A stretch of 41,000 nucleotides of DNA, taken from assembly GCA_009929445.1 (NCBI GenBank), contig SAAL01000023.1, positions 1 to 41,000 of the forward strand. Reading direction: 5' to 3'. Made by a program: the position numbers and the translations under genes. Below are positions 25,824 through 34,182 of this stretch, piece by piece (within the stretch, counting starts at the first letter, position 1; every line of letters begins with the position of its first letter). Under the pieces are notes generated by a model. The model was not told the origin of the DNA, did not search any database, and saw only the letters and a program-made list of their open reading frames with translations. The DNA is from Bacteroidia bacterium (GTDB lineage Bacteria > Bacteroidota > Bacteroidia > Bacteroidales > Paludibacteraceae).

Positions 25824-26114
25824 TTAGCAAGGTTTATCATATGTGCAAGTAACACTGTTATACATCTTGCAGTCGCCTTCTGATAAACTTCTTGTAACTG
25901 AAACTATATCAGAGCCTTGTTGCAACGAAGTGGAATTCTTAATAATAACTACAGATAATGGTTGAGAGCATACACACCAATACCAATTGCAGTTTCCATC
26001 CCCACTTCCATCTCCACCTCCACTCCCAGTTCCACCTAATACACCTTTCAATTCTTCTCTCGTAAGAATTTCTCCTGCTCCGTAAGCAAGTAAATTTAAA
26101 TCAATTTTTGCCAT
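25824..26114 (-). CDS. Double-glycine leader peptide precursor 1, six-cysteine core
   Basis: This 96-residue precursor has leader MAKIDLNLLAYGAGEILTR followed by EELKGVLGG, with the cleavage site after Gly28. The 68-residue core opens with a Gly/Ser/Asp-rich stretch (TGSGGGDGSGDGN) and has Cys at 42, 47, 49, 82, 90 and 96. The motif NWYWCVC and a C-terminal Cys stand out. After C39 cleavage the core would be exported and could form three disulfides. I do not recognise the core. The gene follows TlpA 2 by 33 bases and precedes its own partner TlpA 1. Confidence 0.88.
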   Translation of the reverse strand: MAKIDLNLLAYGAGEILTREELKGVLGGTGSGGGDGSGDGNCNWYWCVCSQPLSVVIIKNSTSLQQGSDIVSVTRSLSEGDCKMYNSVTCTYDKPC

Positions 26115-26147
26115 AAAATAAATAATTTAAGAAAATCTCCTACTCTG

Positions 26148-27317
26148 TTATAGCTTTTCGGCATCCGCTGTTAATTTATCAAAAAAACTCTTGAGATTCT
26201 TTACAGAAATATTTTGTCCGACAATCTTTCCAGAAGAGTCGATTATCAAATTAGCCGGAATGGAATAAATCTGAAAATGATTGACTATTGGAGATTTTTC
26301 ACCCTGTAAATCCGAGATATGCAGCCAATTTGCATTATCTTCTTTAAGCGCTCTTTTCCATTCAAGGGCAGTTTTATCCAACGAGAACCCTATGATTGTT
26401 ATGTCTTGTTTTTTAAAATCTGTATTCAAAGCTTTATAATCCACATTAGCTTTACGACAAGGACCACACCATGATGCCCAAAAATCAATTATAGTGTATC
26501 GATATTTTTGATAGAATGATTTATCTAATATGACTTCCTGTAACGTGCTGTCAACTGCGATTATTTCAGGCATTTGCGAATTAATGAACGATTCATCCTT
26601 TTTATTCAGATCGCCGTTTCTACTTGCAGTAAGCTTATCTGAGAAGTTTTTACCATAGAAGGTGTTTTTTACACTATCGGGCAAACTTTCATAGACATTA
26701 TGGTATTTATCGTACGAGAAATCGGGTGCACCTGGTGCAATAAAAGCAACAACATACTTATTGGGGCATTCATTTGTAAATTTCCAATAATGATTTGCAA
26801 GCGTAATATCTATCTTTTTTAGTTCATCTTGGAGAATTAAGATACTATCATTATTCTTGTTGTTCTCTAATTGAGAAATATATTGTTTTTTTTGGACTTC
26901 AAGTTTACCATTACTATCAAGGAAAGCTAACCAGGTCGTATAAAAATCTGACTTGGTACTTATTTCACTATCGTAATAAAAACGATTACCATCATTTTTA
27001 AGTGTTAAGTCAAACTCATACACGGCACTATCCAATAATATTACATGTCCACCATATTCATAGTCTATTGTAGCTATTGAAGGATAAGGGATTTTACCGG
27101 TAAAAACAAACTGATTATTTTGAACATAGGTAGTATCTATTCTTTCGAAGTTAAGGAAGTTCAATATTATCATAGAGCCTTCATGAACACCATGATTAGA
27201 TGATAATTCTGAACCATTATTTACACTACCAACAATTCGATATTGGCAGAATAATGGGGTATTATTAGTGAGAGATCCAATGATACAGAAAAATATTATA
27301 ACACTAAAATGTTTCAT
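26148..27317 (-). CDS. Exported thioredoxin/TlpA-like protein 2, partner of precursor 2
   Basis: This 389-residue protein has a signal peptide (MKHFSVIIFFCIIGSLTN, cleavage probably near PLFCQ). A DUF4369-like N-terminal domain is visible in YRIVGSVNNGSEL and MIILNFLNFERIDTTYVQNN followed by QFVFTGKIPYP. The C-terminal thioredoxin fold has WASWCGPCRKAN (CxxC 284-287) and cis-Pro SIPANLIID. Its last residues, TADAEKL, match the end of the GT25 protein at 38008 (TADVEKL), so its C-terminus looks spliced onto a copied GT25 tail. It lies 33 bases upstream of precursor 1 and 194 bases after precursor 2. Confidence 0.88.
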   Translation of the reverse strand: MKHFSVIIFFCIIGSLTNNTPLFCQYRIVGSVNNGSELSSNHGVHEGSMIILNFLNFERIDTTYVQNNQFVFTGKIPYPSIATIDYEYGGHVILLDSAVYEFDLTLKNDGNRFYYDSEISTKSDFYTTWLAFLDSNGKLEVQKKQYISQLENNKNNDSILILQDELKKIDITLANHYWKFTNECPNKYVVAFIAPGAPDFSYDKYHNVYESLPDSVKNTFYGKNFSDKLTASRNGDLNKKDESFINSQMPEIIAVDSTLQEVILDKSFYQKYRYTIIDFWASWCGPCRKANVDYKALNTDFKKQDITIIGFSLDKTALEWKRALKEDNANWLHISDLQGEKSPIVNHFQIYSIPANLIIDSSGKIVGQNISVKNLKSFFDKLTADAEKL

Positions 27318-27379
27318 GGATGTTTATTTTTAATTCAATCCTGATGCTGAAAAAATAAATTAAACACTATTCATCAAAA

Positions 27380-27439
27380 GTTTCCATTTGGAAACATAAA
27401 CTGATTAATTCACCTCAATTATTTCAAGTCTATGTTTCC
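27380..27439 (-). promoter_or_regulatory. Two mutually exclusive stem-loops, precursor 2 to TlpA 2
   Basis: On the minus strand, arm A (27439-27431, GGAAACATA) can pair with arm B (27398-27390, TATGTTTCC). Arm B can instead pair with arm C (27385-27380, GGAAAC) in a tight GTTTCC-type hairpin. The two folds share arm B, so only one can form. This resembles an attenuator, although only four T follow arm C. Confidence 0.55.
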
Positions 27440-27511
27440 AACGGATAAAAAAATGAAATTAGGACAACCATATTTTTCGTTTGTGAGCAATATGAGAAAA
27501 ACTCCTGCTTC

Positions 27512-27808
27512 CTAAGAACCTGAACTAGCAGTAGTATATGAATACGACCATTTAAGACAGCCCGTACCTCCAGAGAGAAGTTGACGTTTACACTCATCAT
27601 TACAACCTGTCTTACAGCTAGAATTAGAAGGTGAGGTTAAAGTAAGATTTTTGGTAGTTGTATCATTACGTCTATCAGTTATACTACATTTACAAGAATA
27701 TGAACTATCACCACTACTTCCAGTTCCACCTACAATCTTTTTCAACTCGTTTCTTGTCAAAATTTCTCCTGCTCCGTAAGCAAGTAAATTTAAATCAATT
27801 TTTGCCAT
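27512..27808 (-). CDS. Double-glycine leader peptide precursor 2, six-cysteine core
   Basis: This 98-residue precursor has the shared leader, ending NELKKIVGG, and cleavage is expected after Gly28. The 70-residue core has Cys at 39, 41, 65, 69, 73 and 84, with the cluster CKTGCNDEC and a Thr/Ser-rich segment (DTTTKNLTLTSPSNSS) that would suit O-glycosylation. The tail YTTASSGS is free of Cys. The core is unrelated to core 1. A decayed GT25 3' end lies directly upstream, and TlpA 2 is its downstream partner. Confidence 0.88.
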   Translation of the reverse strand: MAKIDLNLLAYGAGEILTRNELKKIVGGTGSSGDSSYSCKCSITDRRNDTTTKNLTLTSPSNSSCKTGCNDECKRQLLSGGTGCLKWSYSYTTASSGS

Positions 27809-27836
27809 AATATAAATAATTTAAGAAAATCGCCTA

Positions 27837-27971
27837 CTCTGTTAAAGCTTTTCGGCATCCGCTTTATAATTATTCAGTAAATATCTTAAATTTGTCTTGA
27901 TGAAATATAATCATTATCTCATCAGCCTGGATAAAGTGTTCCGTAATCATACCGCTTATCTCATCGTTTGA
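27837..27971 (-). pseudogene. Decayed 3' end of a GT25 glycosyltransferase gene
   Basis: Read on the minus strand this stretch encodes NDEISGMITEHFIQADEIM, then IIFHQDKFKIFTE and a stop. After a frame change it continues into DNA for ADAEKL and a stop. It matches the last 45 or so residues of the intact protein at 38008-38688 (NDEISGKITEHFNQADEKM, then the ADVEKL ending). No start or catalytic part is present. It is a leftover of a GT25 gene that once preceded precursor 2, as the intact gene still precedes precursor 6. Confidence 0.8.
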
Positions 27972-27986
27972 AAAAAAGTCGGTTAT

Positions 27987-29411
27987 CTAATCAACATTAT
28001 TAATTATAGCTCTGATATTCTCTATGGTAACGCTACCGACTATTTTTTTAATTAATTTACCTTTTTTGTCGTAGATAAAATTAGTTGGCACTTGCTCTAC
28101 TTGATGTGATATTAAATAAGGTATATCCTTATTAGCTACAATATAACTATCCTTACTATTATTTAATCCTAATTTATTTTCAGCATTATTCCAGCTTTGC
28201 AAATCGGTATCAATAGAGAGGTAAATGATTTCTATGTCGCTATTTATTTCTTTTTGCAATTCGGGTATCAGCTCTTTCAACTCAGCTATACACGGCATAC
28301 ACCAGCTCGCCCAGCAGTTAATTAAAAGAATTTTATCTTGGTTCGTTTTTTCATGAATCAATTCTTCTAAAATATACCGTTCACCATCCCGTAATACAAT
28401 TGATTTATTTGAATCGGCAACTATAATAGAGTTTAATTTTTCGTTTACCCCGGCAATTATAAGTGGATTTGAAAATTCCTTATCACTGTATAATTTTAAT
28501 AAGTTTCGCAAAGTATCCGGATTATTAATTTCTTCAAAAAATGAATTTATTAATGCATCTCTTATCTTTCCAGAAAAATCAGAGATAATTTTATTAAATT
28601 TTTCAGTAGAAGTATTATTTGTACCGTATTTTATCCTCACAAGAGATTGTAGTTCTTTAATTAAATTTGGGTCATTTATTTGGTTTGTAAAGTTTAATAT
28701 ATCCACCCAATAGCTCTCTTGTTTTTTCTTATCATTTGGGAATGCTTGTAAAATGCTTTTATACAGCCTTGTTTTTGAATTCAGTTCATATAGTTGTAGA
28801 AAATTATTTTTATACTGATTAGCTACATCTGCCCCAATAGGTTTATCTGCAAAAAACTGGTCTGCAAAATTTTTTCTAAAAACATAGTAAGCGTTTGAAT
28901 ATTTTTGAATTCCTACCTCATCTTTGCTTTTTATGGCCTTATTCAGACTATTGGTAATTTCATCTAACTTAGACCTATTGTTGTCTCTATTCATTATATT
29001 TTCAACATATAAATCAATTTCAATCTGCCTTTCATCACCAGTTTTATTTAGACTAAGAATATCTATTTTCCTAGAAATATTTTTTATTAATACAGTATCA
29101 TTTGGTCTTAAGGGTATTACAAATTCGTAGTCGTTATTAAAACGGATGCTTGCCAAATAGTTAATGTCGTTGACTTGAAATTTAAGAGTATCTGAGTTGC
29201 TTAAGTTCATGATACTTCTGTTGTTTAGGTCATCTGTGAATATCGTATTATATACATGTAGATTATCATTATTGGTCTCATAAATAACAATTGCATAGTT
29301 GCTCTTATCAGACAATCCCGCTTTGTCAGAAAATTTATTATTTGCCTTACATGAAAAGATGATACTGATATTGAGGATAAAAAACAATATTTTGATGTGG
29401 TAGATATTCAT
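27987..29411 (-). CDS. Thioredoxin/TlpA-like lipoprotein 3, partner of precursor 3
   Basis: This 474-residue protein has a lipoprotein-type signal (FFILNISIIFSC, Cys21), so it is probably membrane-anchored. The long N-terminal region is beta-rich at first, then strongly helical, and is not recognised. The C-terminal thioredoxin fold has CWASWCMPCIAEL (CxxC 371-374), the segment IEIIYLSIDTD and cis-Pro VPTNFIYDKKG. The 348-base gap upstream to precursor 3 holds stem-loops. The gene ends 16 bases before the GT25 remnant. Confidence 0.87.
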   Translation of the reverse strand: MNIYHIKILFFILNISIIFSCKANNKFSDKAGLSDKSNYAIVIYETNNDNLHVYNTIFTDDLNNRSIMNLSNSDTLKFQVNDINYLASIRFNNDYEFVIPLRPNDTVLIKNISRKIDILSLNKTGDERQIEIDLYVENIMNRDNNRSKLDEITNSLNKAIKSKDEVGIQKYSNAYYVFRKNFADQFFADKPIGADVANQYKNNFLQLYELNSKTRLYKSILQAFPNDKKKQESYWVDILNFTNQINDPNLIKELQSLVRIKYGTNNTSTEKFNKIISDFSGKIRDALINSFFEEINNPDTLRNLLKLYSDKEFSNPLIIAGVNEKLNSIIVADSNKSIVLRDGERYILEELIHEKTNQDKILLINCWASWCMPCIAELKELIPELQKEINSDIEIIYLSIDTDLQSWNNAENKLGLNNSKDSYIVANKDIPYLISHQVEQVPTNFIYDKKGKLIKKIVGSVTIENIRAIINNVD

Positions 29412-29759
29412 AGATTATCTTTAAGTAACAGGTACTATTTATTAAAAATTACACTCATTGAACTTTATATTATAAAAAAACTACTGTAATTGAATACTTT
29501 TTTCATCCTGAATAGGGTGGTAATAAATAGCATTATCACCCTTAATTCCATTGTACAAATGATTCAAAACATTTTACAAAATTCATTCATAGGGCTTATT
29601 GCTATTGTAAAACACGTATTATAATTCGTATTGTCAAGGATTGCGTACACATCTATTGAAGTCCTTAGTTTTATCATCCAGTTCAAACAATTTTTATAGG
29701 AGAATGGCTTATGTATTTTACAACATGACAGTATAGTAATTTTACATCATTCTTCCACA
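29412..29759 (-). promoter_or_regulatory. Long non-coding gap with stem-loops, precursor 3 to TlpA 3
   Basis: I see no gene in these 348 AT-rich bases. AGGGTG (29514-29519) and CACCCT (29537-29542) with adjoining bases form an 11-pair stem including one G-T pair. TTTTACAA (29572-29579) and TTGTAAAA (29605-29612) form a second, weaker one. This is the longest precursor-TlpA gap of the array and could hold a separate promoter for TlpA 3, though I find no clear TAnnTTTG box. Confidence 0.5.
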
Positions 29760-30089
29760 TTATAAGCCAAAAAAAATGTTATTATTACAACGATTAAAGT
29801 TCTTGCAACTATCACAGCAATAAGTGTATCTTTCAGCACCATACCAGTTTATTTCTCCATTTTGGAGATTGCTATTCATAAAATCTCTATTCTGTATTGC
29901 CGTTGCCTTATCAACTCCAGTTCCAACCAAACAGGGAGTAAGGCCAGAATCAGGAGAAAAGTGAGCTACGTTAGCACAAGTACCATCTGTATCATCACTT
30001 CCTACACCACCTAATACCATCTTCAACTCGTTTCTTGTCAAAATCTCTCCTGCTCCGTAAGCAAGTAAATTTAAATCAATTTTTGCCAT
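29760..30089 (-). CDS. Double-glycine leader peptide precursor 3, six-cysteine core
   Basis: This 109-residue precursor is the longest complete one. The leader ends NELKMVLGG (Gly28) and the core is 81 residues. Cys lie at 38, 53, 91, 92, 95 and 101, and four are packed in the C-terminal segment CCDSCKNFNRC. The middle, between Cys53 and Cys91, is free of Cys and includes NWYGAERYTY. The core is not related to the other cores as far as I can see. The start region and leader belong to a 300-base direct repeat shared with precursor 4. Confidence 0.87.
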   Translation of the reverse strand: MAKIDLNLLAYGAGEILTRNELKMVLGGVGSDDTDGTCANVAHFSPDSGLTPCLVGTGVDKATAIQNRDFMNSNLQNGEINWYGAERYTYCCDSCKNFNRCNNNIFFGL

Positions 30090-30314
30090 AAAATAAATTA
30101 TTAAAAAAATATGCCTACTCTGTTAAAGTTTTTCGACATCCACTTTTATATAAATAAACTAAACACTTTGCTTTGCTTTAATTATTGATTTCCTATTAAC
30201 ACCTGATAAATATTGATGCCAAGATGAAACTTGTACCGTTATGTTTGGTATACTCCGAAAGCATGTAGGTTCAAAGTTCATAGCATCTAGTTGACGGTAG
30301 TTGGGAAATTTCAT
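30006..30314. repeat. Direct repeat copy A (leader, upstream block, C39 remnant)
   Basis: This segment matches 33825-34130 along its length with scattered differences. Both contain the leader codons, the conserved 33-base upstream spacer, the GT25-tail stub and the decayed C39 start in the same order. The pair encloses precursor 4, TlpA 4, the cytidylyltransferase and the GT-B-like gene, so recombination between copies could delete or duplicate that block. Confidence 0.75.
30190..30314 (-). pseudogene. Decayed 5' end of the C39 exporter gene, copy 1
   Basis: From an ATG at 30314 the minus strand encodes MKFPNYRQLDAMNFEPTCFR, close to the real exporter start (NFPHYRQLDAMDCGPTCLR). The catalytic Cys codon is lost (Phe in its place). 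DNA similarity continues weakly for about 60 bases more (a TACGG-like and a GGCATCA-like stretch). No peptidase or ATPase body remains. It lies in the expected place, following a unit's end and preceding precursor 3. Confidence 0.8.
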
Positions 30315-31719
30315 TTGTGTTAACTTTTAGAGAGACATTTTTTATAAAATAAATAATCTTGTCGATTGCTGACTCATTGTAATCACAGAATAAGTTTTGT
30401 TTTATTTCACCAATTCTCTTAATTAACTTTGCTTGTTTGTTGTTGTCCAGAATTAACTGTACTTTATTTATAAACTCTTCCTCACTTTTAGTGCAATATC
30501 CCACCCCTAAACTTTCTATATAAGGATAATACTCCGAATTGGTAGTAGGGTCAAATATTAATGGAATGCAATTATAAAGCATACTCTCTATCGATGTCGT
30601 TGAAAAATGAGATACTGTAATTAATGATTCGTTAAATACCTTATCAATAGGTTTATTACTTACAATAAAGATATTTTTATAATATGAATACCTTTTAATA
30701 AATCCCTCTGATATTTTATATTCTGGATGTTCTTTAACTTGAATAACTCTATCAGGAAACAATTTAGCTGTTGTTTCTATTAGGCAAAGCATTCTATTAA
30801 AGTAATTATCATCACTTAAAAAAACAGGCGATTGAAGAAAAAAAGTAATCTTTTGTTTACTCAGACTATCATTATCAGGAGATGATTCCACTTTATGTAT
30901 ATATCCCACCTCTTTATATTTTTGCTTTGGATTATAAAGTTTCCACCACTCGTTAAAAGCTTTTCCCCAAGTTAAATAGTAGTCATACTCCATCCTTCTA
31001 TAGAGAGTATGAAAGAGTGAAGGCCAGCCTTGCTGAATACATATAGTTGGAATTTTATATTCTTTTGAAACTATATTCAGGCATTTAGCTTGTGGGTGAC
31101 AGCCTTCTAAGAACACTATACACACTGGTTTTAGATATTTAATGAAAAGATTGAAGCTATTTAAATAATAAAACATTAATGGAAATTTTTGCAAAAAATA
31201 TGGGTTACTAAAAGAGTGTGTTTTGAATAATTCGATTTCAAGAAAGGTAACATTGTTGGGAAACTGTTCAGCCTCCTCATCAGAAATATTAAAGTCAGCC
31301 CAAATTAGGATAGGCTCATTTATTTGTCCTATCAAATTATTTAATTGTGTAAGTTGTCGATAATTAAATAAATAGAAGACTATTCGATTTTTATATGGAA
31401 TTAATGCTTTTTCTAATTCTTCAAAATCTGTTTCAATTTTTCCCGTATCTGATAGAATATCTTTTATTCCAAACACATTTTCTAATTCATCAAAAAAAGT
31501 TTGCTTAAGCTCCAAAGAACTTACACCTTCTAATCTTGATTTGTTATATTTTTCTTTCCATCCTACAGACAAAGAGTGCATATATAGTTGTGAAATAACG
31601 ACTTCCTGTAGAGAAAACCGATTAAACTTTAACCATAAAGGTCTTTTCGTATGAAGTGAGTTTGTAAACTCTAAAAATACTTCATCAATAACCTCGTAAA
31701 ACTCAATGTAATAATCCAT
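30271..31719 (-). CDS. Putative GT-B-type glycosyltransferase (capsule or sialyltransferase-like)
   Basis: This soluble protein of about 482 residues has a C-terminal half typical of GT-B sugar transferases: FLQSPVFLSDDNYF, VIQVKEHPEYKI and above all VSHFSTTSIESMLYNCIPLI, which resembles the nucleotide-sugar site of capsule and polysialic-type transferases. It overlaps the CMP-sugar synthetase gene upstream by 17 bases, so the donor may be a CMP-activated nonulosonic acid. I prefer the start MDYYIEFYE (31719) because it has an A-rich, GAAAAAG-containing lead; 31743 is the alternative. The last 13 or so residues (ISQLPSTRCYEL) are read out of frame from the C39 remnant, so the native C-terminus was replaced. 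The acceptor, peptide or surface glycan, is unknown. Confidence 0.7.
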   Translation of the reverse strand: MDYYIEFYEVIDEVFLEFTNSLHTKRPLWLKFNRFSLQEVVISQLYMHSLSVGWKEKYNKSRLEGVSSLELKQTFFDELENVFGIKDILSDTGKIETDFEELEKALIPYKNRIVFYLFNYRQLTQLNNLIGQINEPILIWADFNISDEEAEQFPNNVTFLEIELFKTHSFSNPYFLQKFPLMFYYLNSFNLFIKYLKPVCIVFLEGCHPQAKCLNIVSKEYKIPTICIQQGWPSLFHTLYRRMEYDYYLTWGKAFNEWWKLYNPKQKYKEVGYIHKVESSPDNDSLSKQKITFFLQSPVFLSDDNYFNRMLCLIETTAKLFPDRVIQVKEHPEYKISEGFIKRYSYYKNIFIVSNKPIDKVFNESLITVSHFSTTSIESMLYNCIPLIFDPTTNSEYYPYIESLGVGYCTKSEEEFINKVQLILDNNKQAKLIKRIGEIKQNLFCDYNESAIDKIIYFIKNVSLKVNTNEISQLPSTRCYEL

Positions 31720-32389
31720 TACTTTTTCTATGTTTAAGTACAACTTCAGCTATTTTCCAATCAACAAGAGAATCAATTTCAATAAATGCATCTGAACTAA
31801 CTTCAAAAGGATGTATTTTACCGGAAACCAGTTGCTTAGTTTCAACTATTCTACCTACTTTAGATACGTAGAACGAACCGGATTCAATTAAAAACCCTTT
31901 ATACTCTTGTCGTCGAGGTTTATGAATTAAGTCATAATCTAGCGAGGTGCCGTCTTCATTCCACCTAAATCTTTTCAGTCGGCAACAACTAATAATTGAG
32001 TCATACTGACGAGAGAGCAAAACATTATTAAGTTTTTGTATCTCTTGCGAAGATGTAAAAGGTGAAGTGGCTTGTAAAAGAATAAAATTATCATTTTTAT
32101 CAAATCTGTGTTTAGATAAGAATTCTAAAACAACGTCAATTGTAGGCGAAGTGTCTTGTGCGTTTTTCGGATCTCTGTGATATACTGTAACCTTATTATC
32201 GTAAGTGCGATGGATATAATTGCTTAACTTTCGCCAGTCTGTAGCAACCCAAATTTCTCCCTTAACTCCCGAATGTATTATTGCATTGATAACGTAAGAA
32301 ATTAAAGGAACTCCGTTAAGTTTCTTCATATTTTTTCCAGGTACTTCTTTACTGTTTTTCCTAACGGGAATAAAAAATATATTTTTCAT
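31703..32389 (-). CDS. CMP-sugar synthetase (acylneuraminate/pseudaminate cytidylyltransferase family)
   Basis: This 228-residue enzyme activates a nonulosonic acid or related sugar with CTP. It shows the N-terminal CTP-binding motif FIPVRKNSKEVPGKN (usual form ARxGSKGxPGKN), then LLQATSPFTSSQEI, HKPRRQEYKGFLIESGSFYV and the late metal- and sugar-binding motif EIDSLVDWKIAE. Motifs and length fit the NeuA/PseF family. No NeuB-like synthase is present here, so the sugar must be made elsewhere in the genome. Together with the transferase that follows, it suggests a sialic-acid-like modification. It lies 63 bases after TlpA 4. Confidence 0.85.
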   Translation of the reverse strand: MKNIFFIPVRKNSKEVPGKNMKKLNGVPLISYVINAIIHSGVKGEIWVATDWRKLSNYIHRTYDNKVTVYHRDPKNAQDTSPTIDVVLEFLSKHRFDKNDNFILLQATSPFTSSQEIQKLNNVLLSRQYDSIISCCRLKRFRWNEDGTSLDYDLIHKPRRQEYKGFLIESGSFYVSKVGRIVETKQLVSGKIHPFEVSSDAFIEIDSLVDWKIAEVVLKHRKSNGLLH

Positions 32390-32452
32390 TTTACGCTTAA
32401 GTTAATTATTAGTTATGTTTAATCTTACGTGTCAAGGGTGTTTAGAGATATA

Positions 32453-33598
32453 TTAATGGTTAATGAGCTCCGAAATTCTATTTTTCACCAACCGATACAG
32501 TTTTTCTTTATCTTCCTGTATCCGCACATCAATAAATTCAGTATGATTATCGGGATAGACAAGCATATTTGTAGGGTAAGCTCGTATCATATACTTATCT
32601 TCAATCTTTTCCGGATAAGAAAACAAGCTACGCCAAGGAATTTTGTCTTCCTGTATCTGTTTCCTAAACAGAGACTTTTGGTCATCTCTTTGGTCAACGG
32701 AAATATAAACAATCTCGAATGATTCATCTTTCAAATCGTTGTATATTTCTTTCAATAACGGTATTTCTTTTCGGCAATTGGTGCACCACGAAGCTGTGAA
32801 ACAGATTAACTTAACATTTATCCCTTCATGTGTTATTTTTTCTTTGTTGTTAGTAATAACATTTATCAGACTGTCATTCTCAAAAAGCGTCCAATCTTTT
32901 AATAGTGATTTTTCAATTTGTATCCCAATATTCGATTTCTTGATATTTTCCGAAAAATGAAAGAAAACCTGTTTTGCATCTTGTGAAGAATGGTATTTGT
33001 TTAGATTATTAAATAACTTCTGGGCAAGAAACTTGGAATTAGGACAATCTTTTACTGCAGACACATAAGTTGCCAATTCATATCTGTATTCGTTTTTAGT
33101 AAATGTACTAAAATCCGGATATGTTATCATTGCTTTTGCTCCGGAAGATGGTTTAGGTATAGTTGTAAAGTTATGATATATTAATAAATTATTATCACTT
33201 TGCACAGTGTCTGAATTAACATAAAAGGCCTCCATATTTATCTGATTACCATCAGGATAAATACCAACCCTATTACTTACATCCATTTGTTTTTTTACAG
33301 CAAAAGTGTCGTGGAAGCATATATATTCATATATTTTACTTTTCTCATCACTTTTTCCTAACACAAATCTATCGTTGGAGTTCCAGATGCTATCAGGGAC
33401 TTCTATACTCCATATACCTACATCATTACGCATAGCATGTATCAACTCAACGTCCCTCTTTATCCAATTGTATGCTGCTAATTGAAGTGAATCAAACTGC
33501 ATACCTTGTAAGGAAAATTCCATTTTATGATTCTTTTGAGCATACAAAGAGCCAATAAACAGTAATAGAATAAATATCTGTATAACGTTTTTTTTCAT
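32453..33598 (-). CDS. Exported thioredoxin/TlpA-like protein 4, partner of precursor 4
   Basis: This 381-residue protein has a signal peptide (MKKNVIQIFILLLFIGSLYA, then Q). The N-terminal domain is not recognised in detail and starts HKMEFSLQGMQFDSLQLAAY. The C-terminal thioredoxin fold has an unusual active site, TASWCTNCRKEIPLL (CxxC 272-275), and cis-Pro AYPTNMLVYPD. It is a paralogue of TlpA 5: the last 110 or so residues are nearly identical while the N-terminal 250 have clearly diverged. It lies 79 bases after precursor 4. Confidence 0.88.
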   Translation of the reverse strand: MKKNVIQIFILLLFIGSLYAQKNHKMEFSLQGMQFDSLQLAAYNWIKRDVELIHAMRNDVGIWSIEVPDSIWNSNDRFVLGKSDEKSKIYEYICFHDTFAVKKQMDVSNRVGIYPDGNQINMEAFYVNSDTVQSDNNLLIYHNFTTIPKPSSGAKAMITYPDFSTFTKNEYRYELATYVSAVKDCPNSKFLAQKLFNNLNKYHSSQDAKQVFFHFSENIKKSNIGIQIEKSLLKDWTLFENDSLINVITNNKEKITHEGINVKLICFTASWCTNCRKEIPLLKEIYNDLKDESFEIVYISVDQRDDQKSLFRKQIQEDKIPWRSLFSYPEKIEDKYMIRAYPTNMLVYPDNHTEFIDVRIQEDKEKLYRLVKNRISELINH

Positions 33599-33637
33599 CT
33601 TGATATGGCACTTAGTCGTTATAATGGGAAAGTAGTC

Positions 33638-33663
33638 GGATATGATAATCCTAAATCATATCC
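33638..33663 (-). promoter_or_regulatory. Intercistronic stem-loop, precursor 4 to TlpA 4
   Basis: GGATATGAT (33638-33646) and ATCATATCC (33655-33663) form a perfect 9-bp stem with an 8-base loop, 14 bases after the precursor stop. No T-run follows. Confidence 0.7.
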
Positions 33664-33677
33664 AACCACATCTAAAA

Positions 33678-33908
33678 TTATGCAAGATTTGCTTTACAAG
33701 CACATATACTGAGATTGCTACTCCAAGTGCAACTCTCACCTACTCTACAACCTAATCCATTATTTGCAGTTTTACAATCATCAGCTGTGCAAATTTTGGA
33801 ACTACCACTTGCACTCCCTTCTGCACCACCTACAATCTTTTTCAACTCGTTTCTTGTCAAAATTTCTCCTGCTCCGTATGCAAGTAAATTTAAATCAATT
33901 TTTGCCAT
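33678..33908 (-). CDS. Double-glycine leader peptide precursor 4, six-cysteine core
   Basis: This 76-residue precursor is the shortest. The leader ends NELKKIVGG (Gly28) and the core is 48 residues. Cys at 40, 45, 54, 60, 69 and 71 follow the frame C-x4-C-x8-C-x5-C-x8-C-x-C, identical to precursor 5, and both share GLGC and a CxW element. The core opens AEGSASGSSK. A fixed cysteine frame with varied loops is typical of disulfide-rich toxins and other small folded peptides. Its partner TlpA 4 is the paralogue of the TlpA 5 paired with precursor 5. Confidence 0.9.
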   Translation of the reverse strand: MAKIDLNLLAYGAGEILTRNELKKIVGGAEGSASGSSKICTADDCKTANNGLGCRVGESCTWSSNLSICACKANLA

Positions 33909-34130
33909 AATATCAATAATCTAAGAAAATCACCTACTCTGTTATAGCTTTTCGGCATCCGCTTTATATATATAAATAAACTAAACACTTTGCTTTGATT
34001 ATTAATTTCCTATTAACACCTGATAAATATTGATGCCAAGATGAAACTTGTACCGTTATGTTTGGTATCATCCGAAAGCATGTAGGTTCAAAGTTCATAG
34101 CATCTAGTTGACGGTAGTTGGAAAGTTTAT
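33825..34130. repeat. Direct repeat copy B (leader, upstream block, C39 remnant)
   Basis: This is the second copy of the segment at 30006-30314. The stretch from the conserved spacer through the C39 remnant is the most alike, including AAACTAAACACTTTGCTTTG-type text and GATAAATATTGATGCCAAGA written with the same neighbours. The leader-coding part differs at a few third-codon positions. Confidence 0.75.
34010..34130 (-). pseudogene. Decayed 5' end of the C39 exporter gene, copy 2
   Basis: This is nearly the same sequence as the remnant at 30190-30314. The start codon has changed to ATA, after which the frame reads FPTTVN-like and LDAMNFEPTC in shifted pieces. The CYS-coding position of the catalytic residue is lost as in copy 1. 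It follows the stop of TlpA 5 by about 50 bases, matching the position of the intact exporter gene after TlpA 1. Confidence 0.75.
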
Positions 34131-34182
34131 TGTGTTATTAATGATTGACTACTAGAAAAGTAAGTTCTTATAAATATTCTCG

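Noticed and set aside
29630-29665. TTGACA...TATAAT-like promoter upstream of TlpA 3
   Set aside because: Spacing is only about 8 bases and Bacteroidota use a different consensus; no TAnnTTTG box was found.
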